Notes under the pieces: model-generated
What the model was told of the DNA's origin: nothing
Databases searched by the model: none
What the model saw: only the letters and a program-made list of their open reading frames with translations
Assembly (NCBI GenBank): GCA_021793295.1
Contig: JAJYTA010000002.1
Span: 12,859-76,858 of the forward strand
Length of the DNA: 64,000 bases
Reading direction: 5' to 3'
From: Actinomycetes bacterium
Lineage (GTDB): Bacteria > Actinomycetota > Actinomycetes > Jiangellales > Jiangellaceae
Position numbers and translations under genes: made by a program
Part shown: positions 7,653-15,378 of the stretch, piece by piece
How positions within the stretch are numbered: position 1 is the first letter of the stretch
Layout: each line of letters opens with the position of its first letter

Positions 7653-8447
7653 GTGGACACGCTGAGCCTGCTGCGAGAAGGCGAGTTGAGCATCGAGGGC
7701 AGGCTGACGGTCGCTTCGAACCTGACCCTGCGCGGGCACGTCACGCACGGCGATCGCACCGTGCGGTGTGTCTACAAGCCGATCAGCGGCGAACGGCCCT
7801 TGTGGGACTTCCCGACCGGCACGCTGGCCCGGCGTGAGGTCGCCGCGTACGAACTCGCCGAAGCTGCCGGCTGGCGACACGTGCCGCCGACCGTGCTGCG
7901 CGAGCAGGGCCCGTTCGGTCCGGGCATGTGCCAGCAGTGGATCGACGCGCCCGACGGAGCCGTGAGCTGGGTCGACGTCGTCGCCCCGGCGGAGGTCGAG
8001 CCGGGATGGCACGTCGTCCTCGAAGCCATGGACGACTCCGGCGCCCCGGTGGTCCTCGTCCACGCCGACACACCTGACCTGCGCCGACTCGCCTTGTTCG
8101 ACGTCGTCGTCAACAATGCCGACCGCAAGGGCGGACACGTCCTGGCGGCCCCGGCCGCCGTCGGTCGCACCGCGATCTTCGGCGTCGATCACGGGGTGTG
8201 CTTTCACCCGGATCCGAAGCTGCGCACCGTGCTGTGGGGGTGGTCCGGCGAGGCGATCACCGCGTCCGAACGCGCCGAACTGGTCTCCTTGCGCGAAGCC
8301 CTCGGACGTGATCTCGGCCACACCTTGAACACGCTGCTCAGCGGCGCTGAGGTGGCGGCGACCTCGGCGCGGATCGATGAATTGCTCACCGTGGGCAGAT
8401 TTCCCCATCCCACCGGCCGGATGCCCGTTCCATGGCCGGTGTTCTGA
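7653..8447 (+). CDS. SCO1664-type (TIGR03843) kinase-like protein
   Basis: A 264-residue protein of the family named after Streptomyces SCO1664, with a PI3/4-kinase-like or HipA-like fold. Visible kinase-like features are the Lys in RCVYKPISGERPLWDF, the catalytic-loop-like VVNNADRKGGHVL, and the metal-binding-like IFGVDHGVCFH. In the family these resemble an active ATP-dependent kinase, but the substrate is not known. GTG start at 7653, 7 bp after the DUF3090 gene. Its strict linkage to mshC suggests a role near mycothiol metabolism; this is inference from context. Confidence 0.85.
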   Translation: MDTLSLLREGELSIEGRLTVASNLTLRGHVTHGDRTVRCVYKPISGERPLWDFPTGTLARREVAAYELAEAAGWRHVPPTVLREQGPFGPGMCQQWIDAPDGAVSWVDVVAPAEVEPGWHVVLEAMDDSGAPVVLVHADTPDLRRLALFDVVVNNADRKGGHVLAAPAAVGRTAIFGVDHGVCFHPDPKLRTVLWGWSGEAITASERAELVSLREALGRDLGHTLNTLLSGAEVAATSARIDELLTVGRFPHPTGRMPVPWPVF

Positions 8448-8452
8448 GCACC

Positions 8453-8458
8453 TAGGCT
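8453..8458 (+). promoter_or_regulatory. -10 hexamer TAGGCT, leaderless start of mshC
   Basis: TAGGCT ends 6 nt before the mshC ATG at 8465 and 6 nt after the end of the previous gene, so mshC can be transcribed on its own. Confidence 0.5.
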
Positions 8459-8464
8459 TTCGGC

Positions 8465-9697
8465 ATGCGTGCATGGCCAGCCCCCGACCTGCCCGACCTC
8501 CCCGGCCGTGGTCTGCCGGTCCGGCTGCACGACACCTCGTCGGGCAGTACCCGGGTCGCGGCCGCCGGCCCCACAGCGTCGATGTACGTGTGCGGTATCA
8601 CGCCGTACGACGCAACCCACCTGGGTCACGCCGCCACCTACATCGCCTTCGACGTGCTCAATCGCGCCTGGCACGATGCCGGGTTCGCGGTCGCCTACGT
8701 CCAGAACGTCACCGACGTCGACGACCCGCTGCTCGAGCGCGCCATCGAGACCGGGCAGAACTGGCGCGATCTCGCCGACCAGCAGACGCAGCTGTTCACC
8801 GACGACATGGCGTGGCTGCGGGTGATACCGCCGCAGCACTTCGTCGGCGCCGTCGAGTCCATCCCGGTGATCATCGAGCTGATTCAGCGATTGCAAGCCG
8901 CCGGGGCGATCTACGACGTCGACGGCGACCTCTACTTCTCGGTTCGTTCCGACCCGAAGTTCGGCCAGGTGGCCGGGCTCGATCCCGCCACCATGCGGGA
9001 CCTGTTCGCCGAGCGCGGCGGCGACCCGCACCGACCCGGCAAGAAGGACGAGCTCGACTGCCTGGTCTGGCAGCGTGCGCGGCCGGGGGAGCCGTCCTGG
9101 GACAGCCCGTTCGGCCCGGGGCGTCCAGGCTGGCACGTGGAGTGTACGGCGATCGCATTGCAGCACCTCGGCATGCCGTTCGACGTGCAAGGCGGCGGCA
9201 ACGACCTTGCTTTCCCGCATCACGAGATGTCCGCGGCCCACGGACAGGTCGGGGAGGAGCGCTGGCCGTTCGCGCACGTCTACGCGCACGCCGGCATGGT
9301 CGGCCTGAACGGCGAGAAGATGTCCAAGTCGCTCGGCAACCTGGTGTTCGCCTCGGAGCTGCGCCGCAACGGGCACCACCCGGCGGCTGTGCGGCTGGCG
9401 TTGCTCAGCGGGCACTACCGAGCCGACCGCGAGTGGACCGACGACCTCCTGGAGCAGGCGTCCGCCCGGCTCGACCGCTGGCGTGAGGTGGCACGGTCGT
9501 CAGCGGCGCCGGATGCCGTGCAGCTGCTGTCCGACGTGCGCGGCCACATCGCCGACGACCTCGACACGCCGGGCGCCATCGCCACCATCGACCGGTGGGT
9601 GGACAGCGCCGCCGGCGCCGGCCAGCCGATGGATCCGTCAGCTCCGGCACTCTTCAGCGACCTCGTCGACGCCCTCCTCGGCCTTTCCCTTGAATGA
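8465..9697 (+). CDS. mshC: Cysteine:glucosaminylinositol ligase MshC
   Basis: MshC joins cysteine to GlcN-inositol with ATP, the third enzymatic step of mycothiol synthesis, in the cytoplasm. The protein (410 residues, the usual size) is a cysteinyl-tRNA-synthetase paralogue. It has the zinc/cysteine-binding Cys in [15 protein letters not shown] (HIGH-like motif at 52-55), the zinc ligands in [10 protein letters not shown] and FPHHE, and KMSKSLGN at 285-292. It lacks the anticodon-binding domain of CysRS, as expected for MshC. The last codon (Glu) and stop are the first bases of the left 80-bp inverted repeat, so the downstream unit supplies the end of the gene without disturbing the family length. 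Confidence 0.95.
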   Translation: MRAWPAPDLPDLPGRGLPVRLHDTSSGSTRVAAAGPTASMYVCGITPYDATHLGHAATYIAFDVLNRAWHDAGFAVAYVQNVTDVDDPLLERAIETGQNWRDLADQQTQLFTDDMAWLRVIPPQHFVGAVESIPVIIELIQRLQAAGAIYDVDGDLYFSVRSDPKFGQVAGLDPATMRDLFAERGGDPHRPGKKDELDCLVWQRARPGEPSWDSPFGPGRPGWHVECTAIALQHLGMPFDVQGGGNDLAFPHHEMSAAHGQVGEERWPFAHVYAHAGMVGLNGEKMSKSLGNLVFASELRRNGHHPAAVRLALLSGHYRADREWTDDLLEQASARLDRWREVARSSAAPDAVQLLSDVRGHIADDLDTPGAIATIDRWVDSAAGAGQPMDPSAPALFSDLVDALLGLSLE

Positions 9698-9771
9698 TCA
9701 TGTTCACTTGGCAATTCCCTGCTCCACCACCCATACACGCCTGGTGATGCGTCACAACGCCTCGTGATGCC
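9692..9771 (+). repeat. Left 80-bp terminal inverted repeat
   Basis: It begins with a near-palindrome (GAATGATCATGTTC, 9692-9705) containing the perfect ATGATCAT. It ends with two 14-bp direct repeats (ACGCCTGGTGATGC at 9737-9750 and ACGCCTCGTGATGC at 9757-9770) at 20-bp spacing. Only three positions differ from the reverse complement of the right repeat. The mshC stop codon (9695-9697) lies inside it. Confidence 0.92.
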
Positions 9772-9786
9772 CAGCGGCTGGCCGCC

Positions 9787-9824
9787 TCGTCCACAGGCAT
9801 GCCCCAAGCCGCAAGTTGTCCACA
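9787..9824 (+). promoter_or_regulatory. Two DnaA-box-like 9-mers upstream of the element gene
   Basis: TCGTCCACA (9787-9795) and TTGTCCACA (9816-9824), 29 bp apart on the same strand, both fit the actinobacterial DnaA-box consensus (TTGTCCACA being the preferred form). They lie in the 107-bp space between the left repeat and the gene. A third TTGTCCACA in the window overlaps the start of an FKBP gene, so single matches are not telling; the close pair is. Confidence 0.35.
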
Positions 9825-9878
9825 GATCGGCGAGCGCCCCTCGCGCCATGCGACCGCACTCGGCCACCGTCGGCTGCC

Positions 9879-10838
9879 ATGGACGAAATGCTGCAGACCC
9901 TGGCTGCGACTCAGGGCCATGTCATCTTGCGACCCCAAGCGCTCGACGCCGGATATCTCGATCACGAAATCGCTCGGCTGCGTGAACGTGGCGAATGGAT
10001 CACCGTCCGTCGCGGCGCCTACATGCAACGATGCGTGTGGGACACCCTCGACGACGTCGGCCGGCACCGTGCCCGCGCCCACGCCGTCCTCCGTCAGCTC
10101 GATGAGCCGGCCGTCGCCAGTCACGTGACCGCCGCCGTCCTCAGCGGGCTGGACGTGTGGGACGTCGACCTCACGACGGTGCACGTGACGCGGGCCGACC
10201 TGCATGCGCCGCGGCGCGAAGCCGGCGTGCACCACCACGTCGGGCCGCTGCCGGACTCAGAGGTCACCGAATACGCCGGCGGCATCGTCGCCACGTCAGA
10301 CGCGCGCACCGTCATCGATGTCGCCCGTACGGTGCCGTTCGAGTCCGGCGTCGTCACGGCCGACTCAGCGCTCGCGCGGCCACACGTGAAACCCGAGGCC
10401 CTGCTCGAGATGTTGGACGAGATGCGGACGTGGCAAGGCGCCCGCACGGCCGGGCGTGTCGTGGCCTTTGCCGACGGACGCGCGGAGAGCGTCGGTGAGT
10501 CCCGGCACCGGGTGCAGTTGTGGCGAATCGGGCTCCCGGCGCCGCAGCTGCAGGTCGTCGTCCAGGGGCTGGACGGCAGCGAGGACCGGGTCGACTTCTA
10601 CTTCGACGATTTCGCCACGGTCGGGGAGTTCGACGGACGGGAGAAATACGGGCGGCTGCTTCGCCCCGGCGAAAGCGCAGGCGATGCGATCTGGCGCGAG
10701 AAACGGCGAGAGGATCGGTTGCGCGAGCGCGGGATGCAGGTCGTGCGGCCGGTCTGGGCGGACCTGTATCGCGACGACGTCGTGGCGCAGCGCTATCGCC
10801 GGGCGTTCGCGTTGGCGCGGCGACGGCGCTACGTCTGA
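9879..10838 (+). CDS. AbiEi-like wHTH plus DUF559/Vsr-like nuclease-fold protein
   Basis: A 319-residue protein. The first 60 residues match the AbiEi antitoxin-type winged helix: a Gly-rich turn, a helix ending HEIARLRERGEW, then the wing VRRGAYM. The middle resembles the AbiEi C-terminal core. The last 110 residues resemble the DUF559/Vsr-like PD-(D/E)XK fold: RVDFYFDD, then VGEFDGREKYG, with Asp, Glu and Lys in plausible catalytic positions, then an RRED-Leu-Arg helix. No AbiEii toxin partner is adjacent. The ATG at 9879 starts the wHTH; an in-frame TTG at 9816 is less likely. No obvious promoter was found. It is the only gene between the 80-bp inverted repeats. A DNA-binding nuclease acting on the repeats is inference only. 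Confidence 0.75.
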   Translation: MDEMLQTLAATQGHVILRPQALDAGYLDHEIARLRERGEWITVRRGAYMQRCVWDTLDDVGRHRARAHAVLRQLDEPAVASHVTAAVLSGLDVWDVDLTTVHVTRADLHAPRREAGVHHHVGPLPDSEVTEYAGGIVATSDARTVIDVARTVPFESGVVTADSALARPHVKPEALLEMLDEMRTWQGARTAGRVVAFADGRAESVGESRHRVQLWRIGLPAPQLQVVVQGLDGSEDRVDFYFDDFATVGEFDGREKYGRLLRPGESAGDAIWREKRREDRLRERGMQVVRPVWADLYRDDVVAQRYRRAFALARRRRYV

Positions 10839-10847
10839 GCGGTCATC

Positions 10848-10927
10848 GGCACCACGAGGCGTTGTGGCGCATCACCAGGCGTGTATGGGTGGTGGGGCAG
10901 GGAATTGCCAAGTGAACATGATCATTC
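10848..10927 (-). repeat. Right 80-bp terminal inverted repeat
   Basis: Reverse complement of 9692-9771 with three substitutions. It starts 9 bp after the stop of the enclosed gene and ends 13 bp before the stop of the PAC2 gene. ATGATCAT is at 10918-10925. Confidence 0.92.
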
Positions 10928-10940
10928 GACAACAGTGGGG

Positions 10941-11780
10941 TCAGCGGTCGCGGCGGCGTAGGTAGCGCTCGAACTCGCGGGCGATGTGCTCGCCGGAGGC
11001 TTCAGGCAGGTCGACGGTGTCGCGGGCCTCTTCGAGACGGCGTACGTACTCGGCAACGTCGGCGTCTTCCTCGGCCAGTTCGTCGACGCCGTGTTGCCAC
11101 GCTTCTGCCTGCTCGACCAGGTCGTCGAGGCTGATCGACAGCTGTAGGTAGTCCTCGACATGCTGGAGCAGCACCAACGTGGCCTTCGGGCAGGGCGACT
11201 GCGCGACGTAGTGGGGTACTGCCGCCCACAGGGACAGCGCGTCGTAGCCGCCGGCGGTGGCGGCGTCCTGGAAGACGCCGACGATACCCGTGGGGCCTTC
11301 GTAGTTCGACGGCTCCAGGCCCAGACGGGCGGCCTTTTCGGGGTCGCTGGAGGCCGATGTGACCGGGACCGGACGGGTATGCGGGACATCGGCGAGTAGA
11401 GCGCCCAGCGTCACGATCTGTCGCACACCCAGCTCGCCGGCTGCGGCGAGCAGTTCGGCACAGAACGAGCGCCAGCGCAGATTCGGCTCGATGCCGCGCA
11501 AGAGAACGAGATCACGCCCGGCGTCGGCTTCGCGGACGACCGACAGCCGCGTAGTGGGCCACTCGATCTCGCGTGCCCCGGAGTCATCCAGACTCACCAA
11601 CGGCCGGTTGACCTGGAAGTCGTAGTACTCGTCCGGGTCGAGGCCGCCGATCGGGGTGGCGTTCCACTGCTGCTCGAGGTACTCGACGCCGGCCGTGGCC
11701 GACTCGCCTGCGTCGTTCCAACCCTCGAAAGCCGCGATGAGTACGGGATCGCGCAGCCGTGGCGCGCTGTCGAGCTCCAT
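10941..11780 (-). CDS. PAC2 family protein (proteasome assembly chaperone-like)
   Basis: A 279-residue member of the actinobacterial PAC2 family (related to M. tuberculosis Rv2125). It shows the typical N-terminus PVLIAAFEGWNDAGE, the segment IVTLGALLADVPHTRPVPVT, and GPTGIVGVFQDAA, and ends in a helical Glu/Arg-rich tail. The PAC2 fold is shared with eukaryotic proteasome assembly chaperones, but the bacterial role is not settled. The gene converges on mshC, the order seen in related genomes, with the inverted-repeat unit between them. ATG at 11780 with an AGGGAG site upstream; a GTG one codon earlier is also possible. A minus-strand TAGGGT at 11842-11847 is a candidate -10. Confidence 0.88.
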   Translation of the reverse strand: MELDSAPRLRDPVLIAAFEGWNDAGESATAGVEYLEQQWNATPIGGLDPDEYYDFQVNRPLVSLDDSGAREIEWPTTRLSVVREADAGRDLVLLRGIEPNLRWRSFCAELLAAAGELGVRQIVTLGALLADVPHTRPVPVTSASSDPEKAARLGLEPSNYEGPTGIVGVFQDAATAGGYDALSLWAAVPHYVAQSPCPKATLVLLQHVEDYLQLSISLDDLVEQAEAWQHGVDELAEEDADVAEYVRRLEEARDTVDLPEASGEHIAREFERYLRRRDR

Positions 11781-11934
11781 CACACTCGTCTCCCTGGGTG
11801 GCGATCATCCGCGTCCGTCGGACCCCGTCGTCCTGGGGCCCACCCTACGGCCATCGGCGGGCGAGGGCGCGGTCAGCGGGTCGCGATTGGACGGACGCGG
11901 AGATCACCATCAGGTCACGAGCGCGGGAGCTGCC

Positions 11935-12216
11935 TCATTCGGACTGTTCAGCCAGCGCGAACTGGACCGAACCGTCCGCGTCGACGGCGGCGTCGAGTGC
12001 CTTGTCGTCCAACATGACGGCGGCTTCGGCGTCGAGGAACAGCCGCACACCGGAGTCGTCGAGGACCTGGTCGCCCGCTTCGGGTTCGGGGGACAGGTTG
12101 AGGTTGAGCGCGCCGTCCTCGTTCGAGGCGATGCGCAACCCGGTCCCAGCCGGCATGTCCTGCTGCCCGGTGATGTTGCGGATGACCGCAGCGGCGTTCT
12201 CGGTCAACGTGAGCAT
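11935..12216 (-). CDS. HesB/IscA-like protein lacking all cysteines
   Basis: A 93-residue protein beginning MLTLTENAAAVIRNIT, with GLRIASNEDGALNLNLSP and FLDAEAAVMLDDKALDA, which follows the A-type Fe-S carrier (HesB/IscA) fold. True IscA/ErpA proteins bind iron or a cluster through three conserved Cys residues; here there is no Cys at all. It therefore cannot act as a classical A-type carrier. Many actinobacteria have such a Cys-free homologue of unknown role. The start is placed at the ATG with a GAGAGG site about 9 nt upstream; longer readings add unrelated sequence. Confidence 0.8.
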   Translation of the reverse strand: MLTLTENAAAVIRNITGQQDMPAGTGLRIASNEDGALNLNLSPEPEAGDQVLDDSGVRLFLDAEAAVMLDDKALDAAVDADGSVQFALAEQSE

Positions 12217-12408
12217 GGTGAATGACCTCTCAAGAAAAGGGGGAGTCTCGAATGCGGACTCGGACTGACAGTGCGGGGTCATGCGAAGACCCGACGAGCA
12301 CGTCTTGTCGGCGGTTGAAATCCTCTCCCGGCGGCTGGGCCGGTCGACTGCCGTTCGCCATTCCCACGCTTCCCGCCGTGTGGCCATCCGTCAAGCGGGA
12401 TGGCCGAA

Positions 12409-15345
12409 TCATTTCCCGGGCGACTGGGCGGGCGCGGACGAGTCGGTCAAACCGGCGGCGAGGACTTCGGCCAGGTGAACCGCCCGGCGGCCGCTGCCCT
12501 GCCGGATCTGGGTCCGGCAGCTGAATCCGTCGGCGACGATCAACGTCTGGTGAGCGGCTGAGCGGACCGCCGGCAGCAATGCTTGCTCGGCGATGGCCTG
12601 AGAGATCTGGAAGTGACCCTGCTCGAAGCCGAAATTGCCGGCCAGCCCGCAACAACCGGCGCCGGTGCGGGTGGACTGCACCCCGGCGGCGGCAAGCAGG
12701 GCGTCTTCGGCGTCGTACCCCAACGTGGCGTGCTGATGGCAATGGACCTGTGTCAGCGCGGTGCGTTCGCTGTGCGGCGGCGACCAGTCCGGCGCGTGCT
12801 CGGTCAGGAACCCGGCCAGCGTCTGGCTGCGCGCGGCGAGCTGTTCGGCGCGTGGATCGTCGGGCAGGAGATCCGGCATCTCGTTGCGCAGGGTGGACAG
12901 GCAACTGGGCTCGAGCCCGATCACCGGAGCGCCGGCGGCGAGCGCGGGTTCGACGGCGCGCAGCGTGCGCTGCATGACCCGTTTGGCCACCCCCAACTGA
13001 CCGGTCGACACCCACGTCAGCCCGCAGCACACCGGGCCGCGGGGCAGGCGTGGGTCGAAGCCGGCCGCACGCAGGACCGCGACGGCCGCCCGGCCGATCT
13101 CGGGGGCGAACCGGTCGGTGAACGTGTCCGGCCACAACAGCACCTGTGGCCCGCTGGTTCGGCCCGCACGACGGCGGAACCAGCGCGTGAACGTCTCTGG
13201 CGCGAGCTCGGGGAGGTCTCGCTCGGCGGCGATTCCGCCGATGCGCTTGGCCAGGCGGGACAGCACCGGTGAGCGCATCGCCGCATTGGCCGGCCCGGCC
13301 GCCAGCGAGCCCAGCCGCAGCCACAGCGGCAGCCAACCCATCGAGTAGTGCGCGGCCGGTCGCAGCCGGCCGCGGTAGTGGTGGTACAGGAACTCCGCCT
13401 TGTAGGTGGCCATGTCGACGTCGACCGGGCAGTCGCTCAGACACCCCTTGCACGACAAGCACAGATCGAGTGCGTCGCGGACTTCGGTGGAGCGCCAGCC
13501 GTCGGTGATGACCTCACCGGCGAGCATCTCGTGCAGCAGGTGCGCGCGGCCGCGGGTGGAGTGCTCTTCCTGCCCGGTGACCTGGAAGCTGGGGCACATG
13601 ACGGCGCCCGCAGCGGTACCGGCGGCCCCGGCGCGATTGCGGCATTTCCCGACGCCGACACACCGGCGCACCGCCTGCGCGAAGTCGCCGTCGTCATGCG
13701 GGTACGAAAAGATCGTGGCCGGAACCTCCGTGCGCACCGCGGCGAATCGCAGGTCGGTGTCCAACGGCCGGGGCCGGACGATGACGCCGGGATTGAGCCG
13801 GAATTGCGGATCCCAGATCCGCTTGAACCGATCGAACAGCCGCATCACCTCCGGGGAGTACATGCGCGGCAGCAACTCCGATCGGGCCTGGCCGTCCCCG
13901 TGCTCGCCGGACAGCGACCCGCCATGCTGGGCGACCAGGTCGGCGGCTTCGGTCATGAAGCGGCGATAGGCGGCGACACCGTCGTCGGTGATCAGGTCGA
14001 AGTCGATCCGGATGTGCAAGCAACCTTCGCCGAAGTGCCCGTAGGGGATGCCGTGCAGACCGTGCGATCTCAGCAGGGAGCGGAACTCACGCAGGTAAGC
14101 GCCCAGCCGATCAGGGGGTACGGCCGCGTCCTCCCAGCCGGGCCAGGCCTCGGAACCGTCGGCCATTCGCGTCGCCGTTCCCGAGCCTTCCTCTCGCAGC
14201 CGCCACAAGGCGCGCTGCTCGGCCGGGTCGGTGAGGACCCGGTGCGAGGCCGGTGAGCACTCCGCTGCGATCCGGGCGGCCTGCTCGGTCGCATGCCCGA
14301 CGTCTGCACCGGCGACCTCGACGAACAGCCAGGCCCCGCCCTTCGGCAGCTCCGGTCGTCGTCCTCGACCGCCGCGTTTGGCGTCGCGGATGGCGACCAG
14401 GCGTTCGTCCATACCCTCCACGGTCAGCGGATGATGGGGGAGGACGGCGGGGACGGCGTCGGCCGCGGCGACGTCGTCGGGAAAGCCGAGGACCAGCAGG
14501 ACCCGCGCGGCGGGCACCTCGACCAGGCGCACGGTCGCGCCGAGCACGACCGCACAGGTGCCTTCGGAACCGACCAGCGCCCGGGCGACATGGTGACCGT
14601 TCTCGGGCAGCAGTCGGTCGAGGCCGTACCCGGAGACCTGCCGGGGGATCCGGCCGAGCTCCCGGCGGATCACCGCGAGGTCGCCGTTCACCAGATCGCG
14701 AAGCGCAGCGTGTATCTGGCCCGCGCGCCCGGGCAGTGCGGCTCGCCGGTCGAGCTCCGGACCGGGCGCCGCCCCGACGGTCAGGCAGGTGCCGTCGCTG
14801 AGGACGACGTCGAGCTCCTCGACGTTGTCCGCGGTGGTTCCCCAGGCCACCGAGTGCGAGCCGCAGGAGTTGTTACCGATCATGCCGCCCAGGGTGCAGC
14901 GGCTGTGGGTGGAGGGATCCGGGCCGAAGGTCAAGCCGTGGGGCGCCGCAGCGGCTCGCAGGTCGTCGAGGATGACGCCGGGCTGCACCCGGGCGGTCCG
15001 GGTCGCCGGGTCGACCTCGACGATCCGGTCGAGCTCGGTGAGGTCGAGCATCAGGCCCCCGCCGCACGCGTTGCCGGCCAGACTCGTCCCGCCGCCGCGT
15101 GCGACGACGTCGACGCCGAGCTCATGGGCGGCCTGCAGCGCATCGACCACCTCGCCGGGGGCGCGCACGACGGCTACGGCACCGGGCACGCGGCGATGGT
15201 TCGAGGCATCCATCGTGTACAGCGCCCGAGTGGCGGGATCGTCGTGCACCTGGATCGCCGTTGTGCTGCGCAACTGCTCGACCAGGGCACGCACGGCGCC
15301 GGCCGAAGCCTCGGTGGTCGCGTCCTGCGCGGTGGCGTTCCTCAT
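12409..15345 (-). CDS. FAD/Fe-S dehydrogenase fusion (GlcD + GlpC/CCG domains)
   Basis: A 978-residue fusion. The N-terminal half is a VAO/GlcD-type FAD-linked oxidase (ARGGGTSLAGN, GMIGNNSCGSHS, and the C-terminal GEGCLHIRIDFD and SLSGEHGDGQARSELL). The C-terminal half is a 4Fe-4S unit (CVGVGKC and CLSCKGCLSDCPVDVD) followed by two CCG domains (CCGLTW, CCGLAGNFGF). Such fusions oxidise 2-hydroxy acids (D-lactate or 2-hydroxyglutarate type) and pass electrons to the membrane quinone pool; the exact substrate is not known. ATG at 15345 was chosen because it gives a normal N-terminus and stays clear of the divergent HAD gene (start 15379). Confidence 0.9.
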   Translation of the reverse strand: MRNATAQDATTEASAGAVRALVEQLRSTTAIQVHDDPATRALYTMDASNHRRVPGAVAVVRAPGEVVDALQAAHELGVDVVARGGGTSLAGNACGGGLMLDLTELDRIVEVDPATRTARVQPGVILDDLRAAAAPHGLTFGPDPSTHSRCTLGGMIGNNSCGSHSVAWGTTADNVEELDVVLSDGTCLTVGAAPGPELDRRAALPGRAGQIHAALRDLVNGDLAVIRRELGRIPRQVSGYGLDRLLPENGHHVARALVGSEGTCAVVLGATVRLVEVPAARVLLVLGFPDDVAAADAVPAVLPHHPLTVEGMDERLVAIRDAKRGGRGRRPELPKGGAWLFVEVAGADVGHATEQAARIAAECSPASHRVLTDPAEQRALWRLREEGSGTATRMADGSEAWPGWEDAAVPPDRLGAYLREFRSLLRSHGLHGIPYGHFGEGCLHIRIDFDLITDDGVAAYRRFMTEAADLVAQHGGSLSGEHGDGQARSELLPRMYSPEVMRLFDRFKRIWDPQFRLNPGVIVRPRPLDTDLRFAAVRTEVPATIFSYPHDDGDFAQAVRRCVGVGKCRNRAGAAGTAAGAVMCPSFQVTGQEEHSTRGRAHLLHEMLAGEVITDGWRSTEVRDALDLCLSCKGCLSDCPVDVDMATYKAEFLYHHYRGRLRPAAHYSMGWLPLWLRLGSLAAGPANAAMRSPVLSRLAKRIGGIAAERDLPELAPETFTRWFRRRAGRTSGPQVLLWPDTFTDRFAPEIGRAAVAVLRAAGFDPRLPRGPVCCGLTWVSTGQLGVAKRVMQRTLRAVEPALAAGAPVIGLEPSCLSTLRNEMPDLLPDDPRAEQLAARSQTLAGFLTEHAPDWSPPHSERTALTQVHCHQHATLGYDAEDALLAAAGVQSTRTGAGCCGLAGNFGFEQGHFQISQAIAEQALLPAVRSAAHQTLIVADGFSCRTQIRQGSGRRAVHLAEVLAAGLTDSSAPAQSPGK

Positions 15346-15378
15346 GGGGTCATGGCTATCACGATCACGCATGCGACC

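Larger units (their letters stand above)
9692..10927. mobile_element. Candidate single-gene element bounded by 80-bp inverted repeats
   Basis: Two 80-bp repeats in inverted orientation (9692-9771 and 10848-10927) agree at 77 of 80 positions and enclose one gene (9879-10838). The total of 1,236 bp and tight packing (9 bp between stop codon and right repeat) look like an insertion sequence, but the protein is not a known transposase. It is an AbiEi-like wHTH joined to a DUF559/Vsr-like nuclease-fold domain. The unit lies exactly between the convergent stops of mshC and the PAC2 gene. No target-site duplication is visible. Alternatives: a non-autonomous element moved in trans, an invertible segment, or two repeat elements that landed on either side of a gene. 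Confidence 0.6.

Noticed and set aside
9816-9878. N-terminal extension of the inverted-repeat gene from TTG 9816
   Set aside because: The extra 21 residues are Arg/Pro-rich and precede the winged helix without any family match; the ATG at 9879 starts the domain cleanly.
9692-10927. Classical insertion sequence (DDE or HUH transposase)
   Set aside because: The protein lacks DDE spacing and HUH/Tyr motifs, the terminal repeats are much longer than in most IS families, and no target duplication is seen.
12217-12408. Possible small gene between the HesB-like and FAD/Fe-S genes
   Set aside because: No frame with start, ribosome binding site and plausible composition; it looks like an ordinary intergenic region with minor GC-rich inverted repeats.
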